Source of the DNA: Burhinus oedicnemus
Lineage: Eukaryota > Chordata > Aves > Charadriiformes > Burhinidae
Direction of reading: 5' to 3'
DNA length: 64,000 nt
Assembly: GCA_008921705.1 (NCBI GenBank)
Contig: VFFE01006697.1
Span: 91,560-155,559 of the forward strand
The position numbers and the translations under genes are program-made. Of the stretch, positions 34,086-45,500 are shown one piece after another. The notes under the pieces were generated by a model. That model did no database searches, was not told the DNA's origin, and was given only the letters and a program-made list of their open reading frames with translations. Numbering within the stretch: position 1 is the first letter of the stretch; every line of letters begins with the position of its first letter.

Positions 34086-37000
34086 CTGCGGGGCGGCAGA
34101 GCCCCCTCAGCGCCGCGCCACGGCGGCCCCTCAGGCCGCGGGGCGACAGCGCCATCTTGTGCCTTTCGCTGCCGGCCACGACCCCAAACCCCGCCGCAGC
34201 GCCTCGGCCGGCGGCCGGGCCAGCTCGCCCGCCCGCCCCCCGTCTCACCTCCCAGTAAATGTCGTCCTCAAAGCAGTTCTCGGCGGCGGCGTCGCCCCAG
34301 ACGGGCAGCTTCAGGATGGCCCCTGGAAGCAGGCGGGCAGGGGGCCATAGTGCCGTGTGGGATGCAGGCAGGGTGCGGATGGCTGGAGTCCACCCGTCTC
34401 GGTGGCAAAGGGGGCAAAGGCAGCCCTGGCATGGCGCTCGGTGCCAATCCCCCCATTTGACTGTGCTCCCCCTTTGGCTGCCCGGTTTCCCCTGCTCCTA
34501 CTGCAGGGTGTCCACATGTGAGCAAGCCAGAGGCTGCTGCCCTCGCAACTCAAGTGGGAAGGACGCATCCAGCCACGGGCAGGAGTATGTGGATGCCTCC
34601 ATTTCAGCCAACCCTCCCCTCTGCGTGCTCCCCTCCTGCTTACCCACAAGGGCCCCCCCGACGAGAGCCATCAGCAGAGACACCACAATGCCAGCAGCCT
34701 GGAACCCTCCTTGGACACTGGGTGTCCGTGTCTGGTACGTGCCAGTGAAGTCAAACGCCTTGATGAACCTGCCGAGGGCAGAAATGGTGGGGATTGCTCC
34801 TGGCAGGAGATCTTGCCCGGCTCAGGAGGAGCCGTGTTGCCCTGCTTCCTCCAGGACTCCTCCCTAGCCCCATCCCTCTTCTGCAATGGACCAGGAGAGT
34901 GTCGCAATGACACAGAACACGGCTCGCTTCCTTCTCCTGTGGCCGCTGGCAAAGTTTTACCTAGGAGGAGCCCAAAGTATAAACATTTCTTTTGTATTTC
35001 AGATCTTCAGCCTTACCTGACTCCCCAAAACAATGCAGGGATGCAGGGAGGAGCACTTCCCCACCCACCATGCCCCAGAGTAATGCCATGGAACGAGTTA
35101 TGGCTCACTTTTTGAGACCACCAGAAGTCAGCTGCAAGAGATGAGTCTTTTATACTTCAGTGAGCCCAATGCAGCCAGTACATCCTGTGTTTTTGAGGGG
35201 GAAAGGTGCATTTCTGGACAATTAACAAGGGCTGTTAATTGCTCCTCACTCCCAGCCCAAGGAGCCCCAGGTAAACTCTATTCTTATGGAAGAGTTTCAA
35301 GCTATCTTACCCTTCCTTTCCATATACATCCTCTGTGGCTGCAGCTGCAGTGATGGCCCCCACAATGCCCCCAATAAGGCCTGGCATGGCGTGGAGGTTG
35401 TGGATGCCGCATGTGTCCTGGATATGCAACCTGGACTCCAAAAAAGGCTGAGGGGACGGGAGGTAGAGAGAGATCAGGGACATGAGCACAGCCCTGGAAA
35501 GGATTAGTTCCTTCCACGGAAGACTGGGATAAGCAGAGAAGGAAGAGCGATATTGTGTCCCATTAAGGAGCTAAGGGCTTGTAGACAAAGATGTGAGCCA
35601 AGCTCAAGATAAAATAACAACATATGCTCCAAACACGCTCCTATTGGGAGACTGAACCTGCCTTTGGGGGCAGTAAATGGAGTCAGAAATGAATCTCCAT
35701 AAGGGACGGTGGAAAGCAGGGAGCCTCAAAGGGAAGTGAATCCATTCTTGGTCTCTTTAGCAGGACCAGGGCTGCAGATGCCCAGAGCAGCACTCACCGT
35801 GAGGTAGACATACCCCACCGTGGACACGATGCCACAGATGAACCCGACAATGAGGGAGCCGTATGGTGTCAGCATCATCTCCGCGCTGGTGCCCACGGCC
35901 ACGCCACCAGCCAGCGTTGCATTCTGGATGTGGACCTGCAGAAGTAACTGCCCTGTCTTGGCATCTCAGGGAGATTACAATTGCTTAGGGATGGTGCAAA
36001 TGGTAAAGCGGGAGAATCAGCTCTGAAAATGCTTCCAGAGGAAATATCAGGACCCATTTTCCTGCTTGTTGTTAAAAAACAAGAGGAGAAGAACAGGCAG
36101 CCTCTGTCTGTAGCACAGGCGCACATAGACTCCCACTCCCTGTACCACACACATTCTTTGCATCCACAAATCTAGGTGGGGAGTTGTGATGAGATGGAAA
36201 TTGTCTCACCCATGTGTCATGCAAGCTCTGCTGTCACAGAGATATGTCACCCACACAAATAACACATACAAGTCAGCCCCCCGATTGCTCACGAGCTGCC
36301 ACACAGGCCCTGCTCAGCTTGCTAGAGAGCACTGCCAAACATGGCTCTGCAACATGCCCATCAGTAGCTGTCTGGGCAGAGCAAATCCACTCCCTGCTGT
36401 GAGTCAGGTCCACCACATGCAGGGCATCACCCTGCACCTCAGGCACTGCAGGACTCAGTTCCCACTTGCTTATTCAATACAGCCTCTGGGTTTCTGCCTG
36501 GATGCTGGCTGGACCATCATGCCCTGAAACCCAGTATCTGTTCAGCAAAGGACAAGTGCCAGTCATTTCCTCGACTTTTGATCAACCTCATTATAAGTCC
36601 CGTGGGCGGTGCAGGGCCCTCCGTTCCCAGCTTACCATGTCAAGCTTGCCTTTCTTCTGCAGCATGCTGGAGAAGGCCATTGTGGTGAGGACACAAGCGG
36701 CCAGGGAGCAGTATGTGTTAATGGCAGCCCGGTGTTGGGCATCCCCATGCTCAGAAATTGCTGAGTTAAAACTGGGCCAGTACATCCATAGATAGAGGGT
36801 ACCTGGTGGGACGGGGAGGAGGGGACAAAGAAGAGAAAGGGAAAAGGGAGAATACAGGGATTGAAAAAACCTCTACAGAAGATCTTTCTGCACAAGGGGA
36901 AGTTAAATCCCATAGTCCTGCTGCCCCAGACCAGCATCAGGAGGGGCTGGCAGAGAGAGGGATCCAAAATGCGTCCTTGCTTCCCAAGCACCATCTCAGC

Positions 37001-40000
37001 TCAGCCACAGATGAAGGGAGCGAAGTAGCTTGGAGAGGTGGAAGACCAGCAATACAAAGCTTCTCAGCCCCAGATCCTGGTTTCAGTTTGGTTTTCCCAG
37101 AGACACAGGAGGCACCAGCCCTCTGAAGCTGAGTGGTCTGCATGTACCAGCACCCCCGCAGTGGTGGCTGACTCACCAATCATAGCGAAGAGGTCGGAGT
37201 GGTACACAGAGCCCTGCTTGTCCTTACTCTGCTCCAGATTGGGTCTGTACAGGATACGTGTCACCATGAGGCCAAAGTAGGCTCCAAAGGTGTGAATGGT
37301 CATGGAGCCACCTGCATCCTTAACCTGCAGCCATGGGAAAACAGAGATTTGCTTCCACAATCGCCACTTATTTGGGAACTGAGGTCTGGTTTGCTTCATG
37401 CCTAGCTTGTCTGCCCACCCATCCATCCAGCCTGCACTCAGTCATGGGAAAATGGGACAAAAATGCTCTGATCCTGTTATCTATCCTGCTCACTTGGTCC
37501 CGTGCATGGCCATGGCATTCCTCTTAGCTTCCCCTTGGAAGGCATCGAAGCAGAGGGGAGTTTCCCAATGGCAAGCAGGTTACAATGATAGCCAGGTTGG
37601 CTCCCATGCGCACTCAGGTCTTCTGGAAGCTTATTTGCTTCCCAGCCTTCCAAGCTCTTTCTCGAAGGGTAGGAACCCTGCCTCCATCAGCAGACATCTC
37701 ATTCTCTTTGTCACTTGATTTCCTTCTACAACACCCATATTCCAGCAGGGATAACAGATGAGAGGGAAATCTCAGGCATGAAGAGAATGACTGGCCCTTT
37801 GTGCTAAGACTCCCTCTCTGCCTCAGGAGCTGCAGTGAAGGGACCCAGTGCTCTTGAATTGCCAGGCTTGTGTGTAAAACTCTGGGGGTCTGCCTTCTCA
37901 GGGAAGTACTCTCTGCTGACCCCCCCCTTTTCTAATCTGTTTACTTTTTCTGCCTGAATTCTTGCATTTCAAATGCTTATGTGAAGGCAGTGGCTTGGAA
38001 GAGCCATAGCAATGGGAGACAATTTGGAGAGACGCGGAGACGAAGGAGCAGAACCAAGAGGGTGCTGCCTAAAGCCTTACGTGAAGCAGGTTGAGGAGGA
38101 TGTATTCATTCACTGCAAAGAGTGTGACTTGAAACAAAGTCATGACGAGGAGCTGTATGGGGCTGGTTTTGCCCAGGATGGCCCCAAAGGCAATGCACAC
38201 AGAGCCCACACAGAAATCAGCATTGATCAGGCTGGAAAAGGGGAAGGATAATTGTGATTTAGTGAGGAAATACTCTTCTGTAACCCACCCTCACTCACCC
38301 CCAGCTCTAGAGATCCCACCCGAAGATGAATAGATTATTAGGAGCCAGTCCTGGATTTCCCACTGACCTTCCTGCCATTCTGACATACTGTCCAGGACAG
38401 GTGCTTTCCTCTAAATTTTTTAAATAATGTGGATTATATATGTTCTCAGCACTGGTGTCCATGGTGCTTGGCTTGGGACTAAGGGGTGACACTCTTCTCA
38501 CATTTCCCTTTGAGTAGTACTACCATAATGGCAAGTACCTTTGGGCTCAAAGGTGGAAAGCAAGTGGAAGTATGCGGAAGGAAGACAACATTTTAGAGAC
38601 TTGTTTCCATATAACAGAGGGACAGGCACTGCCAGCTGCTTGGCTCCCATCCCAGCTGTTCCACTGGCCAGTCAAGAGGTGGAATCCCAGAGCCCATCTC
38701 CTCCTTACTTCTCCACTCCAATGAGGATCTTCCCGCTTTTGAAAGAGTGGAACCAGCCTTGCATCAGGAGAGCCCACTGAATCCCAAAGGCAGCAAGGAG
38801 GAAATTGAAACCCACAGCTCCAAATCCATAACGCTTGAGGAACGTCATGAGGAAGCCAAAGCCCACAAAGATCATCACGTGGACGTCCTGGAAAGCTGTG
38901 CAGAGGGAAGGGACTGTCAGCTCTGCAGGGACATTTGAAGTTGGCGGTAAAAGGAAACTAACCACATCAGTGGCAGTAGGGGGGAATTCAAGAGAAAATA
39001 CGTGTTTGTCCCATGTTCCCACATTTCTAAGTCTGAAAATGGCTCAGCTTTCAGAAACAGGCTTTTGGTTAAAAGGCTCAGTCTTGAAAGTAAAAAATGT
39101 TTCTTAAAAGCTGCGTGCAAGAGAAGACTGGAGACTAATGCAGTGTACAAAGGAAAACATTTTTCTATTCAGATTGTTTTTTCCCCTTTTGTAAAAATCT
39201 CAGAAAATGTCATGTAAAATGAACAGTGAAGTTTTGTTAAAAACGCATGGTCATTTTGGGTAGGTCCATCCAATGCAGGGTCCTGGTGATGGCTCAGCAA
39301 GAAGAGTTCAAGAACAAGGGAAGTTTACAAATACAATTTTAAAATGCCACTGAAATCAGTGGCAAAATACCCTTGAGACCAGGATCCCATCTTGTGAGAT
39401 TTTGAATACTTAAACCAGAGAGACCCAGTTCTTCCCACAAATGCTCAGACCTGTTAACTTGAGCCCCTCAGATGCCCTTCCCCGGGGGAAACCAAACCTG
39501 CATGAGCCTCTTGAAAGAACTTCTTGGTGCAGTAAACTTACTGTATTTTTTAATGCTGCACATTTCTATCAGATAAGCATCGCTTTGCAATTAAGTGAGC
39601 TGAAACGCTACGTACTTATAAATTGAACCATGCAAACCCTCACACCGGAGGCCACTTTGCCTATGAAAAGAGCAGGAGACCCAAGGCTCGGATCCCCCAC
39701 AGGAGACTCCTACCAGCAAACCTGCACTGCAGAACAGGTAAACACAACATCGACAGAGCTACGCCGGCAATTTCTGCATTATGCTGTGCACAAACCATTA
39801 TAACCACTATAACCAGCAATGTCTGTGCACCTCACAGAAGGCACAAACTCAGGGCAAAGGAAATTCAGTGACTGAGAATCTGCTCTACCCCAAACCTGTG
39901 CTGAAATCCAGCAGCCCCAGATCTGCTATTGCAAGGACAGTGGGGTTTTATCTGCTGCTTCCACTAAGGGCTGGGTGAGGATTTGGGTGAGGTGTAGCTC

Positions 40001-42394
40001 TGCAGAAGCCATGGCTTTTGTCCTTTAGTGCTTCACAACATCTTGCAACTTGTTCAAGGACGAGCATTTGGACAGGCTCCAGCAATGTTGCAGAGACACG
40101 TTAATCTGCTTGTTTTTAAAAATGCCCCCCATGCCTATGAAATCACTCATAAGAAAAGGAAGGAGACAAGATCTGCAGCTGACACTCTTCAGCAGAGGTC
40201 ACTTCAGATGCACTTCTCTGCATGTCCTAAAAATCAGTCTTCCTAATTCTGGTTTTACCATACAATCCCACAGACTTTCCCTCTGCAGCTGTATTTATTC
40301 TCCCTACTTCTCTTTTCCAGCATAAGCAGCACAATACACTGCTAGAATTATCTGGTGCCATTTGCATTATATATTCCCACTTTCACCCTAACAGCAGAAA
40401 TACATGGATCAAGAGTTAAAGCTATGGACTGTGTCCCCTCCAAAAACACAGAGTATATCTCCACTGTGTGTTAGACCCTGTACAAACTCAGGAGGAAAAG
40501 CAGGTCTTTCTTCAAACTGCACCTAGTCTAAAGCCTTTTCCTAACCCTTGCATTTGTTTTCCCTTGGGAAGAATAACATTGGCATCACTCGGAGGCAGCC
40601 CAGGGGCTGCTATGCTGTAAAGGTTTTGTGACCCTGCTTTTGCAGGAAGACAATTGGCATCACTATTGAGAGGAAGTATTTGGGTTTTGGGAATGCTACC
40701 TGTGCTGAAGAATCTCATTTTTTTTCCCTAGAGAGCACATGAATCATGCATTAAGGAATATCAACGTGCGATCCAAAATGAGAAGGAATTGTCACATTGA
40801 CTGGACCTGGCAATGGGCACCACTGACACAACTGCGCATAGTCTTCCCTTTGCCTGCCTTCCCTTCCCAATCATCTCTAGGCTTGGAGGACTTGTCACTC
40901 CTATCCCACTGATATTGTGGACAGGTCAGTAGTCCTGCAGCAGTCACGGACACGTTAATACAAATGATCCTTGGGTGTTCAACCATCGCACTCTCTTCTG
41001 AGCAGCACTGGATGGACACAGGGATAAAAATGCCAGGGCTTGGCCACCTTGCCATGTTTGTCTGTCTTTACAGAGAGAGAATATTCCTCATTAGATAAGG
41101 GAGAAAACGCAGCTGTGCTTTTAGTACATGAGCCCTTCCTCAGGTCTGAAACAGAAATGTAATTCCAAGGTAAACTGAGGTAAGCAGTTGCTCTTAGGTT
41201 GATTTAGTCATGTGAATCCATGCAGCCATTTGAGGGGCAATATTTGGCTCTGCGGAGCAGGGCTAGGATATGAGGACAGAAGAGAGGTCATGTCCTTAGC
41301 TCCTACAAGCTCCTTCTTGGACTCCTGATGTTCTCGCTGCACATCAATGACAACAGCAGCCCTCAGGCACCGCTGCTGCTTCACGTCGACCGGCATGGGA
41401 TTAGTCCCAAGAGCAGATCTCAAGGGAGCACAGCCATACACTAACCAGAGGCCGGCTGAGCAGCAGGTTTCTGTAAGCAAATCCTTTTCTGAACTAACTA
41501 ATCCTCAGCAGCTACAGGTTTCTATAGCTCCTTTGATTTAGCAGGTGTTTTTAATGGAAATGTTCTAAATAGATGCATGACTCAGGCCTGTTGCTTCCTT
41601 GGAAACAATTGCCCACAGAAGCAGCCTGTTCCCAACGGCTCACAAAGATGACCAGCCCTGGAGATCAAAGCTGGCCAAAGGCACCGCCTGGCCAGAAGGC
41701 CTTTAACCACCTGAATAAACCCTGTGGTAATACAATGCAGCGACCCAAGAGCCCTGTGAACCTGGCAGGTTGGGAGGACGTTGGCATTGAAATGCCAGTA
41801 GCTAAAGGGTAATTTACTAGTGAGGGGGAGGACGTAGGAAGGGGAGGAAGATGTCACAGGATCTCGACAGCCGTTCCTCCGTATGCACAGAAAAGCTTGC
41901 TCTGATCCAGAGCTGAGGGAGGGGGCAGCAAGCCGAAACTTGCATGGTGCTGGGAACACGTCAGCCCTATTCCTGGAAAAAAGACGTCACGTACTGGTGT
42001 CACAGTACCCTGCTGACAGAGCCCCAAGAGCACTGGAGGGCCATGAGGCTTTTCTCTTGCTCCTTGGTGTGCCCCAAACCAGCCTCAAGGCAAAAGCTCA
42101 ACTTTCCAGCAATCAGTGGAGATGTCGCCTCTGCCAGGCTCTGCCATGGGATGGGATGGGATGGGAGAGACCAGCCAGCACCAGGACTAGGCTTCCCAAA
42201 TACTCACATGGGTATCGGAAGTAGAAATCGTTCTCTATATCACTGGTCAGGTTCATCTCTCGCTTCTCTTCCTCCCAGTGTGCGTCAGCTTCAGGACTGA
42301 AGCGCACGAAGACCCCAAAGAGGACAATCATGGCCACCTCCCAGAGGAGACAGACGAGTGGGAGCCGCCAGCGCATGTACGTGTTCTTTGCCAT
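34020..42394 (-). CDS. RHCG: RHCG, Rh family C glycoprotein (ammonium/ammonia channel), 10 coding exons
   Basis: Twelve-helix membrane channel that passes NH3/NH4+ across epithelial plasma membranes (kidney, gill, gut) as a trimer. The model joins ten exons, all GT-AG and in phase: 42208..42394, 38709..38895, 38081..38231, 37177..37324, 36636..36802, 35798..35935, 35311..35447, 34644..34768, 34249..34322 and 34020..34085. They total 1,380 nt, or 459 residues, against 479 in human. Hallmarks are present: sequon N48-L-T in the first extracellular loop, the phenylalanine gate F131 and F236, D178, and the pore histidines H186 and H345. Each is one residue beyond human numbering because exon 1 has one extra codon. 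The start chosen gives [10 protein letters not shown], matching the family N-terminus. A weaker in-frame ATG lies eight codons upstream. RHBG and RHAG are less likely because of the N-terminus and the TICRR neighbour. The cytoplasmic tail is short. Confidence 0.97.
34249..34322 (-). CDS. RHCG: RHCG exon 9
   Basis: 74 nt between TTCCAG and GTGAGA. Encodes the start of the C-terminal tail with the family string [11 protein letters not shown] (human ENCFEDAVYWE). Confidence 0.94.
34644..34768 (-). CDS. RHCG: RHCG exon 8
   Basis: 125 nt between CGGCAG and GTAAGC. Encodes an extracellular loop ([14 protein letters not shown]) and the last membrane helix ([19 protein letters not shown]). Confidence 0.93.
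35311..35447 (-). CDS. RHCG: RHCG exon 7 (second pore histidine)
   Basis: 137 nt between CCTCAG and GTAAGA. Encodes [20 protein letters not shown]... with H345 of the twin-histidine pore, then the glycine-rich helix [14 protein letters not shown]. Confidence 0.97.
35798..35935 (-). CDS. RHCG: RHCG exon 6
   Basis: 138 nt between CTGCAG and GTGAGT, phase 0 at both ends. Encodes [20 protein letters not shown] and the following helices. Confidence 0.97.
36636..36802 (-). CDS. RHCG: RHCG exon 5
   Basis: 167 nt between CACCAG and GTAAGC. Contains MYWPSFNSA with the pore-gate F236, and [16 protein letters not shown]. Confidence 0.97.
37177..37324 (-). CDS. RHCG: RHCG exon 4 (first pore histidine)
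   Basis: 148 nt between CTGCAG and GTGAGT. Encodes [18 protein letters not shown] with D178 and H186, then [20 protein letters not shown]. Confidence 0.97.
38081..38231 (-). CDS. RHCG: RHCG exon 3
   Basis: 151 nt between TTCCAG and GTAAGG. Begins [17 protein letters not shown] with pore-gate F131, and ends [10 protein letters not shown]. Confidence 0.96.
38709..38895 (-). CDS. RHCG: RHCG exon 2
   Basis: 187 nt between GCACAG and GTAAGG. Encodes [20 protein letters not shown] and the strongly conserved [19 protein letters not shown]. Confidence 0.97.
38896..42207 (-). other. RHCG intron 1 (3.3 kb)
   Basis: Largest RHCG intron; the others are 163 to 756 bp. No nested gene is recognised. A perfect octamer ATTTGCAT lies at 40360..40367 beside ATATA. 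A (GGGAT)n run is at 42147..42166. Intronic enhancer activity is possible but unproven. Confidence 0.6.
42208..42394 (-). CDS. RHCG: RHCG exon 1 (initiator)
   Basis: ATG at 42392..42394 with G at -3 and +4. Encodes helix 1 and the glycosylated loop up to FYFRYP, then donor GTGAGT. The split serine codon (T+CT) restores SFQDV across intron 1. Confidence 0.96.
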
Positions 42395-42454
42395 CCCCTG
42401 GTGCCTCGGCCGCTCCATCCACAGGGATCTGCGGCAGCCCGGCAAACTGTGTCA

Positions 42455-42500
42455 GCCCTCGTCCCAGCACCTGGCCAAGGCCAGCGACATATATAGGTCC
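42455..42500 (-). promoter_or_regulatory. RHCG core promoter with TATA box
   Basis: On the minus strand TATATAT lies at 42495..42489 in the context CCTATATATG. A start site 25 to 31 bp further on falls near 42462..42466, giving a 5' leader of about 70 nt before the ATG. The gene start lacks a dense CpG island, which fits tissue-restricted expression. Confidence 0.65.
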
Positions 42501-45500
42501 TGAGAAGGTGAGGTGGGGCCCAGGGAGGTGCCTGTGGCAGGATCACGTTTCAGAGCGAGGGAGCCTTCTTTCCTCCCCAGGAGGAGGGACGGGTCTCAGC
42601 ACCTTTTCTCTGAGCTCCTCTGAGCACCTCTGAGCCCTGCCACCCCTGGACGTGGAGGCCAGTGCAAGTGGGGAGTGGAACCCAGGCGTCCTGCCCCCTG
42701 CTCTGCCCGGCCCCACGCCCCTTCCCTTCCCCTTGCAGAAGCACCCTGACCCCCCCACCCTGAGCGCCCTCCCTCCCTGCACGGGTGCTCCCTTCACCAC
42801 CCCCCCAGCTCTGCAAGCACCCTTCCCTAACCGGCACCGAGGGTGAAGGCAGGGTGCCCCTCGCTCCAGCTCTCAGCTGTCCCCGCTGTCTCGCAGGATG
42901 CAGCAGCATCCGGAGAAGACTCTTTGCCCCAGGGTGAGACCATCCTGCTTCTTGCTTTGGAGCGTGCATCTAGACAGTTGACCACACCATGACAGCCAGG
43001 GTGGAGGTGAGCGGGGACAGGCTTGTCACCCTGTGCAGGGCAAGTCCCAGAGCCTCTTGGGCAACATCAAACTGTCACCGGGGCCCATTTTCTCCCGGGA
43101 GCCTCTGTCCTGTGTGTGGAGATGGGGGATGCAGCCCTGCTGCAGTGGGGATCTGCCCAGGACTGCCCACCCCCTCCCTGGAGCAGCTAGCTCTCTTTGA
43201 CCAAGAGCAAATGGGGCTGAGCCCAGGGGCCATGCTCTCTTCTGATGACCAGGAGAAGAACTGTGGGGCCTCCCCACATCCCTGCCAAGGCAGCCTGAGT
43301 CACTGGGCTGGGTGCGGGTCCCCCTGTTTGCTTTTGGAAAAGTAATCTGTGGGGCAGTCCCAGGAGGAAGATATATGTTTCAAAACAAATGCCAGGATCC
43401 TGCACACATGCACAGACATGCAATGGCCCTGCCAAGGCTGCCATATATCTATAAGGATGTAGAAGTGACACATGTGCCATCATTTCCCAAAGTGATTTAC
43501 CCAGCGCATCCTCCCGGCAAGACAAGACAGGCTGGAGCTGCATGAACCGGGGCAATACTCTGAGATTGTGCTGGAGATGGGGCTGGAGACCTCAGAGCTG
43601 CAGCCTAAACATCCCCTCCTCTGGTATGGGACTTCCTTTACTTAATGAACATAAACACAATGGTCCTTTTTGCCCATGGTTTTGAATGATGTGCTCTTTC
43701 CTCAAAGAGCCAGGTGAGTCCTCGAAGCGGATCCCAGCTCCTTCCTCTGCTGCAGATCCCCGACGCCCGTCAGTCTTCAAGAGATGAAAGACTGCAGCCC
43801 AGGCAAGCTGCCCAAATTTGCTGATGGCATCTAATTGTGGCCTGCAGGCTGAGCAAGCAGCACTGATTTCTGTGTTGATTAGGCAATAATTTGAGTTTAT
43901 TATTTTTTCTTGTTTGCTTTCTTCTCAAAATGACAGATGGCAGAAAAATGCTGTGGATGGTCTTGAAGAGACTGACGGCCACACAAAATCATTCTCCAGC
44001 CTCATTTGGGCCCTGTGCAGGCAGCGAGGCAGAGGCAGCTTTGGGAAGAACGGGGGAAATGCAGCTCAGGAGCACTTCTGTATGGCAGAGGAACCAGCTA
44101 GCGATCCAGACACACCAGGGAGGGTCAGCTGGGAGTAAGATAGCAAGTGAACCCAGACAGCAAGTGAAGGTCAGACCATGGGAGAGCATTGGGGTGCAGG
44201 CTCGTTCCTGCAGTCCCGGGGGAGCACTGGGATGACAGGGCCACAAAACAGTGCTGCACTTGTCTCTGCAAAGGTCCGGACCAGCACCCCTCCCCTCCCG
44301 TCCATGCTGGGGCTGAGGAAAAGGGAAGTCTATCTGCCCAGCCCTTTACCCTGCACAAGCAGAGCTTCAGCTGGCTTTGGCTGGAGCAAGGTCACTTGGT
44401 GGGGACGCCTAAAACAAGTGGATGTTGTCCTGAGGACGGGCGCTCCCTCGAGCGATGCTGCTCAGGGCCCACCCACTATGTTTTTGGGTCTCCCATTACA
44501 CATGGTTTCTGCAAGGCGGTCTCAGCTTATGCAGCAGGAAAGAAGAGATCTTCAGCCAGAAAGAAGCTGAAATCCCTAAACAATACCTGAGCCCTAATCG
44601 CTAGAAGCACTGTTGATAGTTGCATGTTCTCCTGCCAGTTACGTGGTAGGACCAGTCTTCAGCCCTAGCCTAGAGTAGCTCGTAGACACCTTGAGAAAGG
44701 CCACACGGAGGCACAGAGGAGCTTTTTATAACACAGGGGAACTTGCTAAGGCCTAGTAGTGTAGCCACCAGCAATTTTGCTCTGTGATTACCCTTTAGCA
44801 GAAGAAACCAAACTGCAGAGCTTTTTCTAACCTGTTGTCTCACCGAAATGGCAGCATCCCCAGAAAAGTGTCTTGCAAAGTCCTTGCATAGCCCAGGAGG
44901 CAGCAGCTCTGTCCCACCCCCTGTCCCCAGCCCCTCTCCCCTGCATCTGGAGGCCGAGGACAAAGGCTAATAGCTTTTCCACTGGCATGATAGTCTCACC
45001 TTGCTGCACTGCCTTGCGCTGCCCCTCCTTATCGACCTGCAGATCAGCACTTTGCCACTGCAGTCCCATCAGAGCTGGCATGGTCCACTGGCTGCCCACA
45101 TTGTGAGAGCCCATTAAAGAACCAGCTTCTCTCCAGGCTCCTTTGCAGGGCCTGGGTAACACTGGAATGGCTGACGGGGCCATACCAGCACAGGTGCCTG
45201 CAGTAATACTGGCAGAGCTCTTCCTATGGTGGGTTAGACCAAGTCCTTTGCATCCATCCTATGAGGTACCTAACTGCATGGTAGGACCCATGGGACAGAT
45301 TTCACAAATATCAAATTGCTTAAAAGCCCTCTTGGAAACTCCATGCTGGTGTGAGCCAGTGCAGTGCCTGCTGGAGGCAACACTTGCCTGCTCCACCACT
45401 GAATTTGGCCCATAATGTCCATCACCCATAAGAACAGCAAGGTTTCCCCAAAAAATCAGTGAGATGATGCTGGGGGAAGAGTGGCAGGTGCATTTGCCCT

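Noticed and set aside
33406..34350. Plus-strand open frames of 257 and 314 codons over the RHCG 3' end
   Set aside because: They are antisense to RHCG exons 9-10 and its UTR, GC-driven, and unlike any protein family.
42419..42421. Upstream in-frame ATG of RHCG (adds MERPRHQG)
   Set aside because: T at -3 gives a weaker context, and the family N-terminus starts at the downstream ATG (MAKNTY, human MAWNTN).
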